Shown: positions 34,623-46,051 of the stretch, in pieces | Layout: each line of letters opens with the position of its first letter | Position numbering within the stretch: position 1 is the first letter of the stretch | DNA from: Ceratodon purpureus | Lineage: Eukaryota > Streptophyta > Bryopsida > Pseudoditrichales > Ditrichaceae | Assembly: GCA_014871385.1 (NCBI GenBank) | Contig: CM026421.1 | Span: 15,002,548 to 15,066,547, forward strand | DNA length: 64,000 nt | Reading direction: 5' to 3' | Notes under the pieces: generated by a model | What the model was told of the DNA's origin: nothing | What the model saw: only the letters and a program-made list of their open reading frames with translations | Database searches by the model: none | Made by a program: the position numbers and the translations under genes

Positions 34623-37600
34623 GACCTTCCAGAGTGTTGACATGGGTACGTACACGCTGGCAGGAAACTGGCCAAATCAAAATTTTAATGAAGTAAATTT
34701 CTCTTGTGTTGATGATTCTGTTTCCAGAGCTGTTTGGGCCGGCTCTGCACGAGTCAGTTTATGAATTGTTATTGTTAGAACTTACTTTTAAAAAAATACG
34801 TGATGAATTATTATCATTACTTCCAGTGTCCAATCGTATTCGCTCCGTCTATTAGTTATGTTGAAGTTCTGGAATTGAAGTTCGAGTGTCTGTTGCCGAC
34901 AGAATTCTTGGTTGATTAAAGCGTTTTCTTAATTTGCTCATCAGGAGTTGCATGGCAACAGCGTTCACTTCCTGTGAGACCTTTTTTTCCTGAACCTGCA
35001 TGCACGACGATTCCAGTTCCATGGTGTCCGTTTAACAATTTTAGAGTGATTAGTGATTACTAGTCTGCTGGACCTGTGAAAGGTGACACTGGAAGTTGAG
35101 CGGATCCTGATTACAATTTCACCTCACGCTGATCAATTCTCTATTTCCTTACAAACAACTGCGATGAGTTGGGGCTGAGACGTTATTCTTGAATTATGTT
35201 CCACATGGCTGATTTTTTTGCTGTGAATGATATTATGTGCCAGGTGAACGTGGACTTGATGGAGGTTCCTCACCTTGGAACTCCGGTAGCGTCGGTAGTG
35301 GCACCGGAATAGAGAAGGATAGACACAAGGTGGCAGTTTTCTTGAGAACATTGAGAATGGACGTTGAGTGAACTTTGCCTCGGTTGCCTCCAAAAGACCT
35401 TGAGAAGCATTTGTTGTCAATTGCAAGCATACTTCCATAACTGCCTGTAGAACCACATTCCACAATGCATATAGCGCTGTAATAATGGCTATGAATGGCC
35501 AGTATCATAGTTGTTGACAGAACCTTTCATTTCAAAGTAACGACCATTTCTCTGACTTGTATTACTGCATCAATATTTCACTGTGAATTTCCAGATTACC
35601 GTATTTGATATCTCATTTTGGGGAAAAGGGTTTTTAGGGAAGTCCGAGAATCTGGAAACACACAGAACTATGAAGTGGATCAGGTAAGTACAACTATGAA
35701 CCCATGTAGACAATTGTGGCATATGCTCATGTCCGGCTTGTACATTTCATTGTCTCCCAAACAAAACACATATGGGACGGTTGGGTGCTGCCTACAACAA
35801 GTAGGTATATCGTGCAAATTGAGCTTCCACGCTTTTTGAGAGTGACAAATCTGAGGTGAATAAATTACGAAAAACACGTAATTAGTGGTTTGAAAGAATA
35901 CTGTATTGTTTCAAGTGAGATTATTGGTTCATCACTTCTTATCCTAATTCCTGTCTTGATGAATCGCAGTTTCCTATACAACAGCGTGGTGGTGATACCT
36001 GTGGTATGGTATTGCTCCATTCTAGCCCATAATCAAGGCTTATTTTCTGTGCGCCACTCCCTTCACCATGGCGGACGGAGCATACTTTTGAACGTTTATG
36101 GAGTGCTGTTTAGTTCGCTACATCGACAATATGACACGTCTTCCAGCTACTGGTCAATCTGCAACCTCTTATGATTTTGTCGATTCTAATGGAGAGCTTA
36201 TATCTCTTATACGATTCTTATATTGTCTCATAAAGTATCAATAACTTCAAAGAAAACATGATGCATGCTTAAATATATCATGTATTTTAAAAACATTGTT
36301 CTGCTCTTGTTGTTCCTCAATAGCAGTCCAGTACAAATTCATTCCTAGACATAGAATTCAAAGCACTTCTGGTAGCTCGCCAGTTGGGTTGTACATTTAG
36401 TTGGTTTTGTCTCCAGTTTAGTTACGCAATTCAATAGTATTGTCCTGTGTACGCATTTCAAACAAAGTAGGCTGCCTGAAAAACTAAAACGTTAGTCGCC
36501 CTGCCTCCATACCTGTTATTATTGAGCTGATAGGGACTGACTTTCTGAAATGTTGAAACTGGCTTTGTTTCAGTTAACCTAGCAGTTCACTGGAAATCTA
36601 ACAGGATTCACATAACTTAAGCCCATGATACTCTTTTCTTGTTAATTTTTCTCTCTCCTGAATCCTCTTATGTCAGTGCCAAACAGGTGCAAAACCTGAC
36701 TCGACTAAAAATGTTCCGAAGTCTTCAGTTACTGTTTTGCCCAACAGTGAATATTTTCAAGCGTTGTGCAAACCATGCAGAGCTTGTCACTTGGCAATCT
36801 ACTTTGGAGTGGTGGATTTCGAGACAACTTTGTAAGCTTGTTCAAGTTCGTCTTGAACCAATCCACAAGTTGAAATTTTCGTGGTAAACGAGGACATGAC
36901 TTGGTCAGTAGTGGTTAGATCATTTGACTTCCATTCCTACATGTATCTGGATGCACTCCACAATTCCGGACAAGCCTCCAAGTAGCACTTAGAGTACAGC
37001 AGCATCACGCAACCTCATCATCTCGATTCTCAATTCTATTTTGGTTCTAATACTTTCAAGAGACTGATTAACGGTCTGTTCACAATATAATAATCTTTTA
37101 AAAAAGTTTACGACGTTCTGTTAAACCACTATCAAACGAATGTCTGATCGACTTTTTTCTTGCCATGGACACATCAGGCTGATGAAAACCGGTCTTGGAG
37201 CAAATCCCTCAAAAGCGGCTGTGTCTCTGTTATATCAGTTCGTCACATGGAGTTCAGATTGAATTTGTTCCACCTTTTGAAAAATCTATCAGACAGGACA
37301 ACTTCGGCTACACCAATAATGGAAGTATTATACCCTCGGCACTAGTCAAGGTACTTTAGACCAACCAATTCTTACAATTCACAGTCACCAAAACAGAAAT
37401 CCAACTTTCTATATTTTTTTTGTAAATGAAGGATATGTATCTACTAAAAGAATACCCATACTTTACTACTAGACCCCCTATTCTACAGTATAGGCCTATC
37501 CATAACTACCACTTCACAAGAAATTATCACTCACATGGAGGTGTGTAATATCCTTGAATTAATTTGTTTTTTTTTTCCTTTGTTTTAAGAACTAATGTAA

Positions 37601-38660
37601 ATGTGAAAAGTTGATAGATTCTAATGCTCATGAATTCATTACAATTTTTTTTATAAATTCATATCCATAGGAGCAAAATCAACCATGGAACCACCCTTTT
37701 CCTTTTTCCGAAAGGAATGCATGCACACAATTTGGGGTCCAATGATTGGCTCACACAACAAGTTTCACTGTTGACTGACACCCATTTGTAGAATAAATCC
37801 ATCTTCAGATCCATGGCGGAAAAGCAGCTCCTACCTTCGAAACTTGCACTAATACTGAGGGACCACTCAGAATGTGCATGAATGTCACAATTTACTAGAT
37901 CAAACACTGGCAACCTGGAAAAGTACACCAAAAATATTAGGATGGGAGAATCTATGCCATGAGGTGGCAATTTACAGTGTAATGTACTGTACTGTACACT
38001 ACAGTAGTGGTGGAAGAGTCAGAGAGAGTGGAGGTTGTGGGATGATGGGAGGTTGTGCAACAATCAGTCTGCCTCGTCTTCCACTCGGTGGGACGTTTTT
38101 ACACCTTTGGTATTGCAATCACCATCATATTTTTCTCTTCACTCCACTCCTAGTCATCTTCATCTTGCCTGTGCTTTCTTATCACATCATCATGAAAGCC
38201 TGGAAGGTCATAGCAAATGTAGTTTAGCAGGATGAGGAGAGTGCTCCGGCTCCCCTGTTATGCGAAACAAAAGTCTAGCAAACTGCCGCCTACTCTTTAC
38301 TTCAATTACTTCAATTCTGATAGGAGCTGTTTAGCCGCTGAGGAATTCCTGGTGACGTAGTGTAGCGGATTTGGAATTGGTTGCCGTGTAGCAGAGGAGA
38401 GGAATTCTGCGCTTGGTTGTTAGTTTCATTGGGTTAGTTCCTGAATTGAGGAGACTGGTGTGTTATAAATGTGAGCCGGGGATCATGGTTCTGTGATGAA
38501 TCGTAGCAGCTCCTTTCTTGACCTTGAGTTCTTGAGAGTGAGTTCGTTTTTCCTTTTCCAAGATGTTTTGAAGTATTCAAGCATTTGAAAGGCGTAATCC
38601 AGTGAATTCTTCTAGAGCTTGGAGCTAAAGTGAGTTTGGAGAACTGCAGCAGTATCAGAT
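34623..38660. other. 4-kb gene-free stretch
   Basis: I found no conserved protein segments in the open frames (for example 35133-35465 minus, 35890-36174 plus, 37659-37970 minus) and no tRNA. The last few hundred bases should be promoter and leader of the heavy-metal-domain gene, whose first ATG lies at 38661. Confidence 0.4.
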
Positions 38661-40146
38661 ATGGCTGAGGTACCGAACTCTCTGCCATAGCCTTTCCATT
38701 TCCCAGTTTCCTCTGCTTCTCTATGCTTGGTCTCATTCTCATTTTGCTTGTGAAATATCACTTCTATGGTGTTTCGGTTCTTCAGTTTAACTCCAGTCTT
38801 AAATCTTGTGAAATTAGAAAGAATGTTACTCAGACTTATCAGAGAACCATCGGCAAGAATGTTTTACATTTTGCCAGAGTTTTAAGGTTTACAAGAGACA
38901 GTTTAACCTCAATTGACAAGTTACAAATGAAAGCTAACGTAGCTCATATATACAGAATGTACATTTCAGATGTACGTGAAGCGGAATTATGAGCAAATTG
39001 AGGCCGTGATGATCTCCGTCCTCAAATTGCTAGAGTTTTTGATGATGGTTTGGGTTAATGTTGTGTCAACTTTCAGAACAGTATGTGGGATTTGTGAAAG
39101 TGCACATTGATATCATCACTTAGAAGATCATGATAAGAGCAGACACTGTTCAGGCGTCTGGAAAACCGCTTCTGGGACATCTAGGCCCATATTCCAATGC
39201 GCAAGTAGTCGGTCCACATCACCTGAATGCTGGGTCAAAAATTAATCGCATATACTGAAAATGTTTTAGATTCTTTTGAAGCAAGCGCCTAGGCCAGCAG
39301 CATGAACTGTGAAGGAATGTGAATTTTTGCAGGTGGTGCCTGTCGTGGAGTTAAGTGTCTTGATGCACTGTGAAGGGTGTGCTGGAGCCGTGAGAAAAAC
39401 TTTGAGGAGAATTCCAGGTACTTCTCTCCTTTGAGCAAGCTCATCAAACTGTTCTAGACTTAGTTATTCAACACATGTTGCCGTGTTGACACGATTACCC
39501 AACTGAAACGAAATATTCAACTAATTACAAAAGTCACAATTAAATCAAGCTTAGGTTTGATGAAACAGAAGCCAGTATTTCCCAAACAGTTGATAAGTTA
39601 TGTCCCACATGTAACTTAAACTTTGTTATGTGTTCAGGTGTCCAGTCATACACCGTGGACTATGGACAACAGAAGGCAACAGTGGTGGGAACTGCGGATC
39701 CTGAGACGATATTAACCAGTGTTAGAAACTCTGGAAAGATGGCATCCTTGATTGTCAAGGGCGAGCCTCCACCGGCAGCTACGGCCGCACCCAAGGCAGC
39801 TCCCGGCCAGGAAGAGATCAAAAAAGTCGAGAGCAAATCTGTGGACTCTGAGAAAAAGGAAGAGAAGAAAGAGGCAAAGGCTCGCTTTTCATTTCGCAGT
39901 AAGATGCCAAAGATGCCTCATCGGCCAAAGATGACCGACCTCCGCCAGAAGATGTCAAACCTGAAGATGCATGACCTGCAGAAGAAGATGCCAGATCTTT
40001 GCAGTAGTATGCCCAAGAACTTCATGACCAACGCTTGTCGAGAGTTCATGTCGAAGGGCGTGTTCTACGCTGCAACAGACGATCTCTCCGACTCTGAAGA
40101 CTCTGTCAAAGAGATTGTGAAGAAAGAGGAGCCTGTTAAAGCTTGA
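38661..40146 (+). CDS. Heavy-metal-associated (HMA) domain protein
   Basis: A small soluble protein with one ferredoxin-like HMA domain of the ATX1/HIPP type, expected to bind Cu, Zn or Cd ions or to act as a metallochaperone. Three exons: 38661-38669 (Met-Ala-Glu), 39333-39417, 39638-40146; 200 residues, GT..AG borders and phases consistent. The domain covers residues about 5-70 and its metal site is MHCEGC (residues about 14-19), the MxCxxC motif. The strand GVQSYTVDYGQQKATVVG follows. Next come a Pro/Ala then Lys/Glu-rich linker and a Met/Lys-rich helical region with repeated KMxxL-like units (about 120-160). The protein ends EEPVKA, so the isoprenylation CaaX box of true HIPPs is absent. 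The nine-base first exon is inferred from frame and splice sites and is the least certain part. Confidence 0.82.
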
Positions 40147-41270
40147 TTCGGTTCCTCAACCACTAGCTGAAAATCAAGCTAGAGTTGAAGTCGGTCGAAG
40201 TGCCCATTAGAAAAGAGGATCACCATGATCAGGTTTTGATCACTAATCCTTGTTCGGAGACTTGCCCTTGGAAATAGTGGGCTTTGGTGTTTGATGAAGA
40301 ATCAAAAACTGGGCTGCATTTGTACAGGTTCCAAATATGAGGCAGCCATTTTGGTTTAGTTTTGAACGCATGTTAGGCACAGTCTAATCATGTTCCAATG
40401 TTCAAACTATGTGTTTAAGCCTAGTTTTTGAAACACGTTGGACCATTATCAGACTGGTTTTGATCAGTAGGAGTACCGAAGTTGACAACTATGAGGTCAC
40501 CATCTTTATCTAGTTAGGATATTTCCACTCTCAGCTTCACTGGGTGATCCCGGTGCTGTAAATGAATGTTTCGATGCCTGTAAAGCTGTCCTGAGCACGG
40601 GATTGTTAACTATATCAAAGCAGCTTTTCCTGATAATTATATATCATGCCTTGTGGGAAGGTTTCATGGAAGAATCACATGGCTTTTTAGTCAGTTAGAT
40701 TCCTGGAGTTTCAAAGAGACCAATTAATGTCAAAATAACTTACGTTTTGTACCCATTGAGAGAGTACCTATACACTCTGCACGAAGCAATATGGAGTTCC
40801 ACCTTTGTCAAGCATAAGCCTGTCTTCATTCATGGCAATGAGGATTCTCGTAATGCATTCTGAAACTTGGGCACCTACATTCTTCGGCCTCATGGTGGAA
40901 CTTCGTGCTATATTTCAAAGCTGTTTAGAAATGCATTGGAAATTTAACATTATTCAATTATATTTGATGGCATTGAAATAGAAGATGTTGATGCAAAGGA
41001 GATTAGAATGAACCAGATGCAACGATTGCAAAATTACAAAAATGATGACCCCTGTAAGGAGCTGTTTCTCTAGTTTCTTTGACTGAAGGAAATGTGCTCC
41101 AGGTGGAGTTCCTGCAATGTGATATCTGCCCTAGACAACTACAAGTCTAGTTCATTCTGTCATCCATTATATTGTTCAATTCTTGTTTAAAACCAACATT
41201 AAAAGACTGAGGTGGCACTTCGGCCATGTCCACTGGAGGAACTTTTAGAGGGTGCACCTTGTGGGTTGCT
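40147..41270. other. Gene-free stretch
   Basis: Probably the 3' region of the HMA gene followed by featureless DNA. Confidence 0.4.
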
Positions 41271-41559
41271 CTAAGGTTGAGTGTCCTAAAAGCACCAACT
41301 TAAGCGACCTGACCTATTTTTAGCAGTATTAAATTTGAAATAAAAATATGATCACATTCAAAATAGGTTTTCACGAGGATTGAAAAAATTTGCAACATGT
41401 AATTCGCATTTCTGAATTTTATACAAAATTCCAAACTGCTAAGTAAGATTTGACCCAAATGCGCACTCTACAAATGAGGTACATCTGTCCTTTCACAATC
41501 AAGAGATTCGGACAGTGCGCTTTTGGGTCAGAGGGCGCTTTTAGGTAGTGCAACCTTAG
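41271..41559. mobile_element. Foldback MITE candidate (289 bp)
   Basis: The ends CTAAGGTTG and CAACCTTAG are perfect inverted repeats. The arms continue imperfectly (GTCCTAAAAGCACC left; reversed right arm CTACCTAAAAGCGCC, then CAAAAGCGCAC). No target duplication is clear. It has no coding capacity. Confidence 0.55.
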
Positions 41560-42324
41560 TAACTTTGACAATCAGATGGCAATTTTTTCTTAATGTTTAT
41601 TTGAGGGGCAATCACTTATAATAGAAGCACACACACAGCCCTGCAAGCACAAACCATGGCATCCATACCTACCTTGCAATTGCGAGGACAATCACAAGAT
41701 ATGACAGAAATTGTGAAGTGAGCTAGAGCTAAAATTAGAAATCTGAAATTAGAATGGCAATTTTTGTTGAGATTGAGAGGCTAAGTGGTACAAAGATTGT
41801 CTGTTTAATTTGCTTCTATGTAATAAAAGATTGAGGAAAGTCCATCCTATGAGGCCTAACGGATATATTATTATAATTAAGTTACTACATGGAAGGATTG
41901 AAAAAAATAAATAAACGGGTAGAAAGTTAATATGAATGAGGATATATAATGTAGAAGTACCTATTCTAGTTAATTGTCTGAAGTGGTTCTTTGCTATTCT
42001 TTCTAAAGTGGTTATAATAGAACCTAAATATATCTTTGCTACAATTTCTTTCAATTCTAATTATTGAGTGTTGGATGCATGAAATTTTCATCTTCATTTG
42101 AAATGTTCCTACTTTCCATATTTTTTGTACTTTTTTATTATTTACTTTAACAATTCATAATTTATCTCTACCAACTCCAAAAACTACGAAATCACTAGGG
42201 TTGAACTTCATTTTCAAATACTAACACATTCAAATTATTTTCATGTCTATGTCTTGTTTTGATGACTATGTTCATTACTAATATGTAAATCTGCTTATTC
42301 CAGCCAGAATAGGTACCTCTACCT
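41560..42324. other. AT-rich stretch upstream of the metaxin gene
   Basis: No gene recognised. Composition changes abruptly near 42320 to the GC-rich leader of the metaxin gene. Confidence 0.45.
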
Positions 42325-42499
42325 GATACCCTGACTCAGAAAACAGCGGCGGGTGTCAGTCGCAGACGCGGTGGTAGAGATGTAGAGAGACGGGTAACAA
42401 CCGCGGACTCGATACCTGGAAATACAGCTAGCGAACAGAGGCGGGTAACAACCGCGAGGATTGATACCTGTGTGAGAACAGTGGCGGGTACCAACCGCA
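42325..42499 (+). repeat. Four degenerate GCGGGTAACAACCGC repeats before the metaxin gene
   Basis: Units at about 42347 (GGCGGGTGTCAGTCGCA), 42390 (ACGGGTAACAACCGCG), 42440 (GGCGGGTAACAACCGCG) and 42483 (GGCGGGTACCAACCGCA) are spaced about 43, 50 and 43 bases. GATACC and GAACAG-like words recur between them. Each unit is a small imperfect hairpin (GCGG...CCGC). They end about 150 bases before the ATG, so they lie in the promoter or 5' leader. Confidence 0.75.
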
Positions 42500-42652
42500 T
42501 TCTGAGTGAGAAGAGAGAGACGACGACGACGACACAGCGAGCTTGGAGCTGTTGCAGACTTTTCCTGGCTATGGCGGGTTCACCGAAACCCTAAAATCCT
42601 TCGCTACGCACACGAATTAGGATACGAATCGACTTCGGGATACTCTCCGCTC

Positions 42653-43660
42653 ATGAGCATGATGGAAATGGCGTCGCCGTCGGATGCGACGGGGAGCACC
42701 AGCGTGCCAGGCGACCTAGTGCTCGTCACTCGCCCTCCTGCGTTCGGCCTGCCAACAGCGTGCCCCGCGTGTCTCCCCGCGTTTCTGTACCTGCGCATGG
42801 CTGCAGTGTCCTTCCAGGAGCAGGTGACGGCCGTGGAGCCGGACTCGGAGGATCTGCCTTCGGTGGAGTATGGGGAGAATGTGGGATTCGCGAGCGAGAA
42901 TGGGGGAGTGGTGGAGTTTCTGCGGAGGGAGAAGATCGTGGACTTGGACGCCGGGCTGAGCGACAGTGAGAAGGCGGAGCTGGAGACGTGCAAGGCGATG
43001 ATGGAGTCGTGGGTTGCGGATGCGAGTGCGTATGAGCTTTGGATGCGGGACAATGACCGGCAGTGTAAGGCGGTGTATTTTGCTCAGTTGCCGTGGGGTT
43101 TGGTTCAGGCGTTGGATTGGAAGCAGCGGGTTGCGGTGATGCAGCGGCTCGGGGTGACTCCTGAGAATGCTGCTGTGAGGTCGGAGGAGTTGTATAGGAA
43201 GGCCGGGAATGCTTACTCTGCACTTTCGGTTCTTCTTGGTGACCAGAAATTTTTCTTCAATAATCGACCGACGAGTCTGGATGCTCTTGTGCTCGGGCAC
43301 CTTCTTTTCCATATGAAGGTGCCGTTCGAGATTTCGACTTTGAAGGGAGAGATTTCTAAGCACCAGAATTTGGTGAATTATGCTGAGTCTTGGAGCAAGC
43401 AGCTGCTGGGAGAGGACGGGGCTCCGATTGACGCTGCGTTTCAACCCAAGGTGCCACCGCCTCCGCCTCCCCCTGCGAGGGCAGCGCCTGCGAAGGAGAA
43501 GGAGAAGCCGGCTAAGAAGCCGAGGAGCGAGAAGGATATCTTGTTCAAGAAGCGGGCGAAGTATTTTGTGATTGCGCAGTTCGTGGCTGTCTTGATGTAT
43601 GTCGTTTTTGCGGGTTTTGAGGTTGAAGGTGACGACGAGGTTGGCGACGATGATGAATGA
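42653..43660 (+). CDS. MTX1: Metaxin-like mitochondrial outer-membrane import protein
   Basis: A metaxin homologue of the SAM/TOB-associated import machinery, anchored in the mitochondrial outer membrane with its GST-like part in the cytosol. It is an intronless frame of 335 residues (Arabidopsis metaxin is of similar length). The frame is open further upstream to 42506 but has no earlier ATG. MSMMEMASPSD starts at 42653; ATGs at codons 3, 4 and 6 could also serve. Thioredoxin-like N-terminal region with GLPTACPACLPAFLYLRMA, then VEFLRREKIVDLDAGLS. The C-terminal GST-like helices include FFFNNRPTSLDALVLGHLLF, the typical metaxin motif. Next come PPPPPPP and a Lys/Pro-rich linker, then one membrane segment (KYFVIAQFVAVLMYVVFAGF) and an acidic tail. 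An AATAAA at 43843 may be its polyadenylation signal. GC-rich coding sequence contrasts with the AT-rich flank. Confidence 0.92.
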   Translation: MSMMEMASPSDATGSTSVPGDLVLVTRPPAFGLPTACPACLPAFLYLRMAAVSFQEQVTAVEPDSEDLPSVEYGENVGFASENGGVVEFLRREKIVDLDAGLSDSEKAELETCKAMMESWVADASAYELWMRDNDRQCKAVYFAQLPWGLVQALDWKQRVAVMQRLGVTPENAAVRSEELYRKAGNAYSALSVLLGDQKFFFNNRPTSLDALVLGHLLFHMKVPFEISTLKGEISKHQNLVNYAESWSKQLLGEDGAPIDAAFQPKVPPPPPPPARAAPAKEKEKPAKKPRSEKDILFKKRAKYFVIAQFVAVLMYVVFAGFEVEGDDEVGDDDE

Positions 43661-46051
43661 GAGCTATTTGAGCTTCCAGTTCGGTGACCTTGATCTTTAC
43701 TGTAAGTTTTTCCAGCTGCAGGGATCATGACCGATGGTCCCCATTTGAGATATAACTTGAAAGATACTCTGTTCCAATTTTGACCTAATTTCTCTTTCAT
43801 GCCTTTGACGCTTCGAGGCCCGGGGACCGCCCTAGCGAGGCTAATAAAGTTTGTCCCTTTTCTACTGTTTAGATACATCAAACAAGACAGCTTACCTTGC
43901 TGTAGTTCTACATTGTTTTAGATTCATGGATACAAATATGTGGACCTCTTTCTGTCATATGCGTCACATTAGATGCTGTTTTTGCAGACAGTTGCTGAAG
44001 ATAGCACTGTGAAGAGACTCCACTGTGCATTCTCAGCTTAATCACTTGTGACCCTCTTCTTTGAATACTTTCAAAGATTTCTTACGGGCATGAAAGACTT
44101 TGCTTAACCCTGGGTGATTGGTCATTTCAGTGAGGTTCATTCAATGATGGTACAGTTTAGTTCAGATGAAGGTACAGGTGTTCTTTAGGACAAATTGTAG
44201 TCAGTCTGCTTTAGAGGTGAAGGGATATCTATAGAGATGCAAACTTGTGTATCATCGGGTTCAGAATTGGTTCAAAATTGGTCTCTGTAAGTATTACTTG
44301 TAAGACACAGTTTCACATGACTAAAAGATGGTTTCACTGATTCATTCAAGTTCCTTCAGTACTTCCTGAGTTTTACGTATGGCAAAGATCATCAGTTGTT
44401 AGTACGTCTTAATTGTAGACCATGATTGTCAATCGTGTCAGTCTTTTCCAAATACATATGTGTCTCTCTTGGGGAAGTCCGAGAAAAGAATTGCTGTTAG
44501 AATTTGTGGCTGCCACTTCGCGTTTCTTATGTTGAATCATGTCGGAGTTTCTGCAGGACTCCGATAAATTGGAATTGATTTAAGATCGTTTGCACAGAAT
44601 CTCATACTTGGAGAGCATGGCACTGGATACGGTATACATGCTTATCTTTGTAGCTACACATCCTATGTACAGAAGTTGGAAGCCGGAATAAGTTTCAGTA
44701 GTGACAAGTGTTGTTATGCTCTGATTAGGTTTTCTGTTTACACGCGAGTTTATCATGTTCCAACGCAGCAGCGACTCATGTACCCAGCTTTATCAGGTGT
44801 CCCATCTTTCACCCATTTCCAAAATTCTCAGGGATTGTGAACGTAGCATTTGTGTCAATCAACTCGGGTCACAGTGCATATCTATAATAACACTCAACCT
44901 AAGGTCCAAATGTCGGTTCATGTAGTCCATACAGGCGAGTCTGCCACATGCCCCACCTACTCAAATTAGGGCACAGTCAAATTGTGCCTCTGGATTGAGC
45001 TGCTCCAGTAAAGGAGCTCAGAGTTCACATTTGAACCCACACGAACCAGAAACGCTTGCACAGACAGGGCTTTGCACAAACACCAAACTCTTTGGCCTCT
45101 CCACATAACTCCTGCCACAATGTTTTGTACACATCGAAGCTGGTTTTAACGCTTTAACCACTTCAAAACAGATGCTAGCTACGACGTCACCATGGTGCAA
45201 GTGGGCTGCACCTCCACCCAAACTGCATCTCCAGACCGCAACATGACGCAACCCACCGCATGAACGCGTTAAGGGAATCCAGCCTATTCCTGGGCCCCTC
45301 CCTATTTCCAACCCATGCAAATTCTAAGAAAATATTCATAAACTGGTAGATAACACTAACTTAAAATGTACATCATCTGAACATGAAAGCATTAAACAAC
45401 TTAAATATTTATAACTTATACATATGATGACCAAAAATTATGTTTTAAATCATGTTGGCTTTCTTTTACTAACAAAATCCGATAAAATAATAATTTGGTA
45501 TTTTTACAAATATAATGCCAATTCCTTAAATGGACGAAAATAGGCTGATTTACCTCACCAGTCATCACACAACACATCAGCCACCCTCAGAAACGCCGCC
45601 GCCGCCGCCGCGCGGCAGCGTCACAACATGGAGAGCATCATTACGGAAGACATTCTTTCTTGTCTAGAGTCTAGACACTGAGGCAGCGGGCCGCCGCTGG
45701 GCAACGTTTCTGTTAACTTAGGCTTTCGGCGACGTCGACGCCGTCATGGACTCGTAGTCAAGCGCAAGTTTCCGAGCTCACTGTGGCCGTCGTCGATGGT
45801 GCATGCCTCCCCTGCTTCGGCTCAGGCTCAGAATCTAGCACAGTGGTAGCCCAGGAGCATCATCACGGAGTTCCTCCAGTCGATGTGTTGTGACAGTACA
45901 GTTGCTACGATACTGTAATCTGGAGTTGGTGAGAGTTTCGTGGACTGGCCGCACAGGGCAATGGGAAGTTGTTGATAGTGTCTAGGTTCTTGGATTCTGA
46001 GCTGGTGGCTTTGAAGGAGTGTTTGGAGTTTGTTTCTGGAGGTTACTTGCC
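43661..46051. other. Gene-free stretch between metaxin and PGR7-like genes
   Basis: It begins with the metaxin 3' region. The part from about 45560 to 46051 is GC-richer (including a (GCC)n run near 45596) and is probably promoter and leader of the next gene. No further coding region recognised. Confidence 0.45.

Noticed and set aside
34215-34696. Long open frames of Arg-Glu or Ser-Leu/Arg repeats on both strands
   Set aside because: They are translations of the GA/CT microsatellite and have no codon structure of their own.
35133-35508. Possible gene in the minus-strand open frames near 35.1-35.5 kb
   Set aside because: No conserved motif, no convincing splice partners and ordinary length for chance frames.
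42604-43881. Long antisense open frames (up to 242 residues) across the metaxin gene
   Set aside because: They are shadows of the GC-rich metaxin coding strand, which has the family motifs and a membrane anchor.
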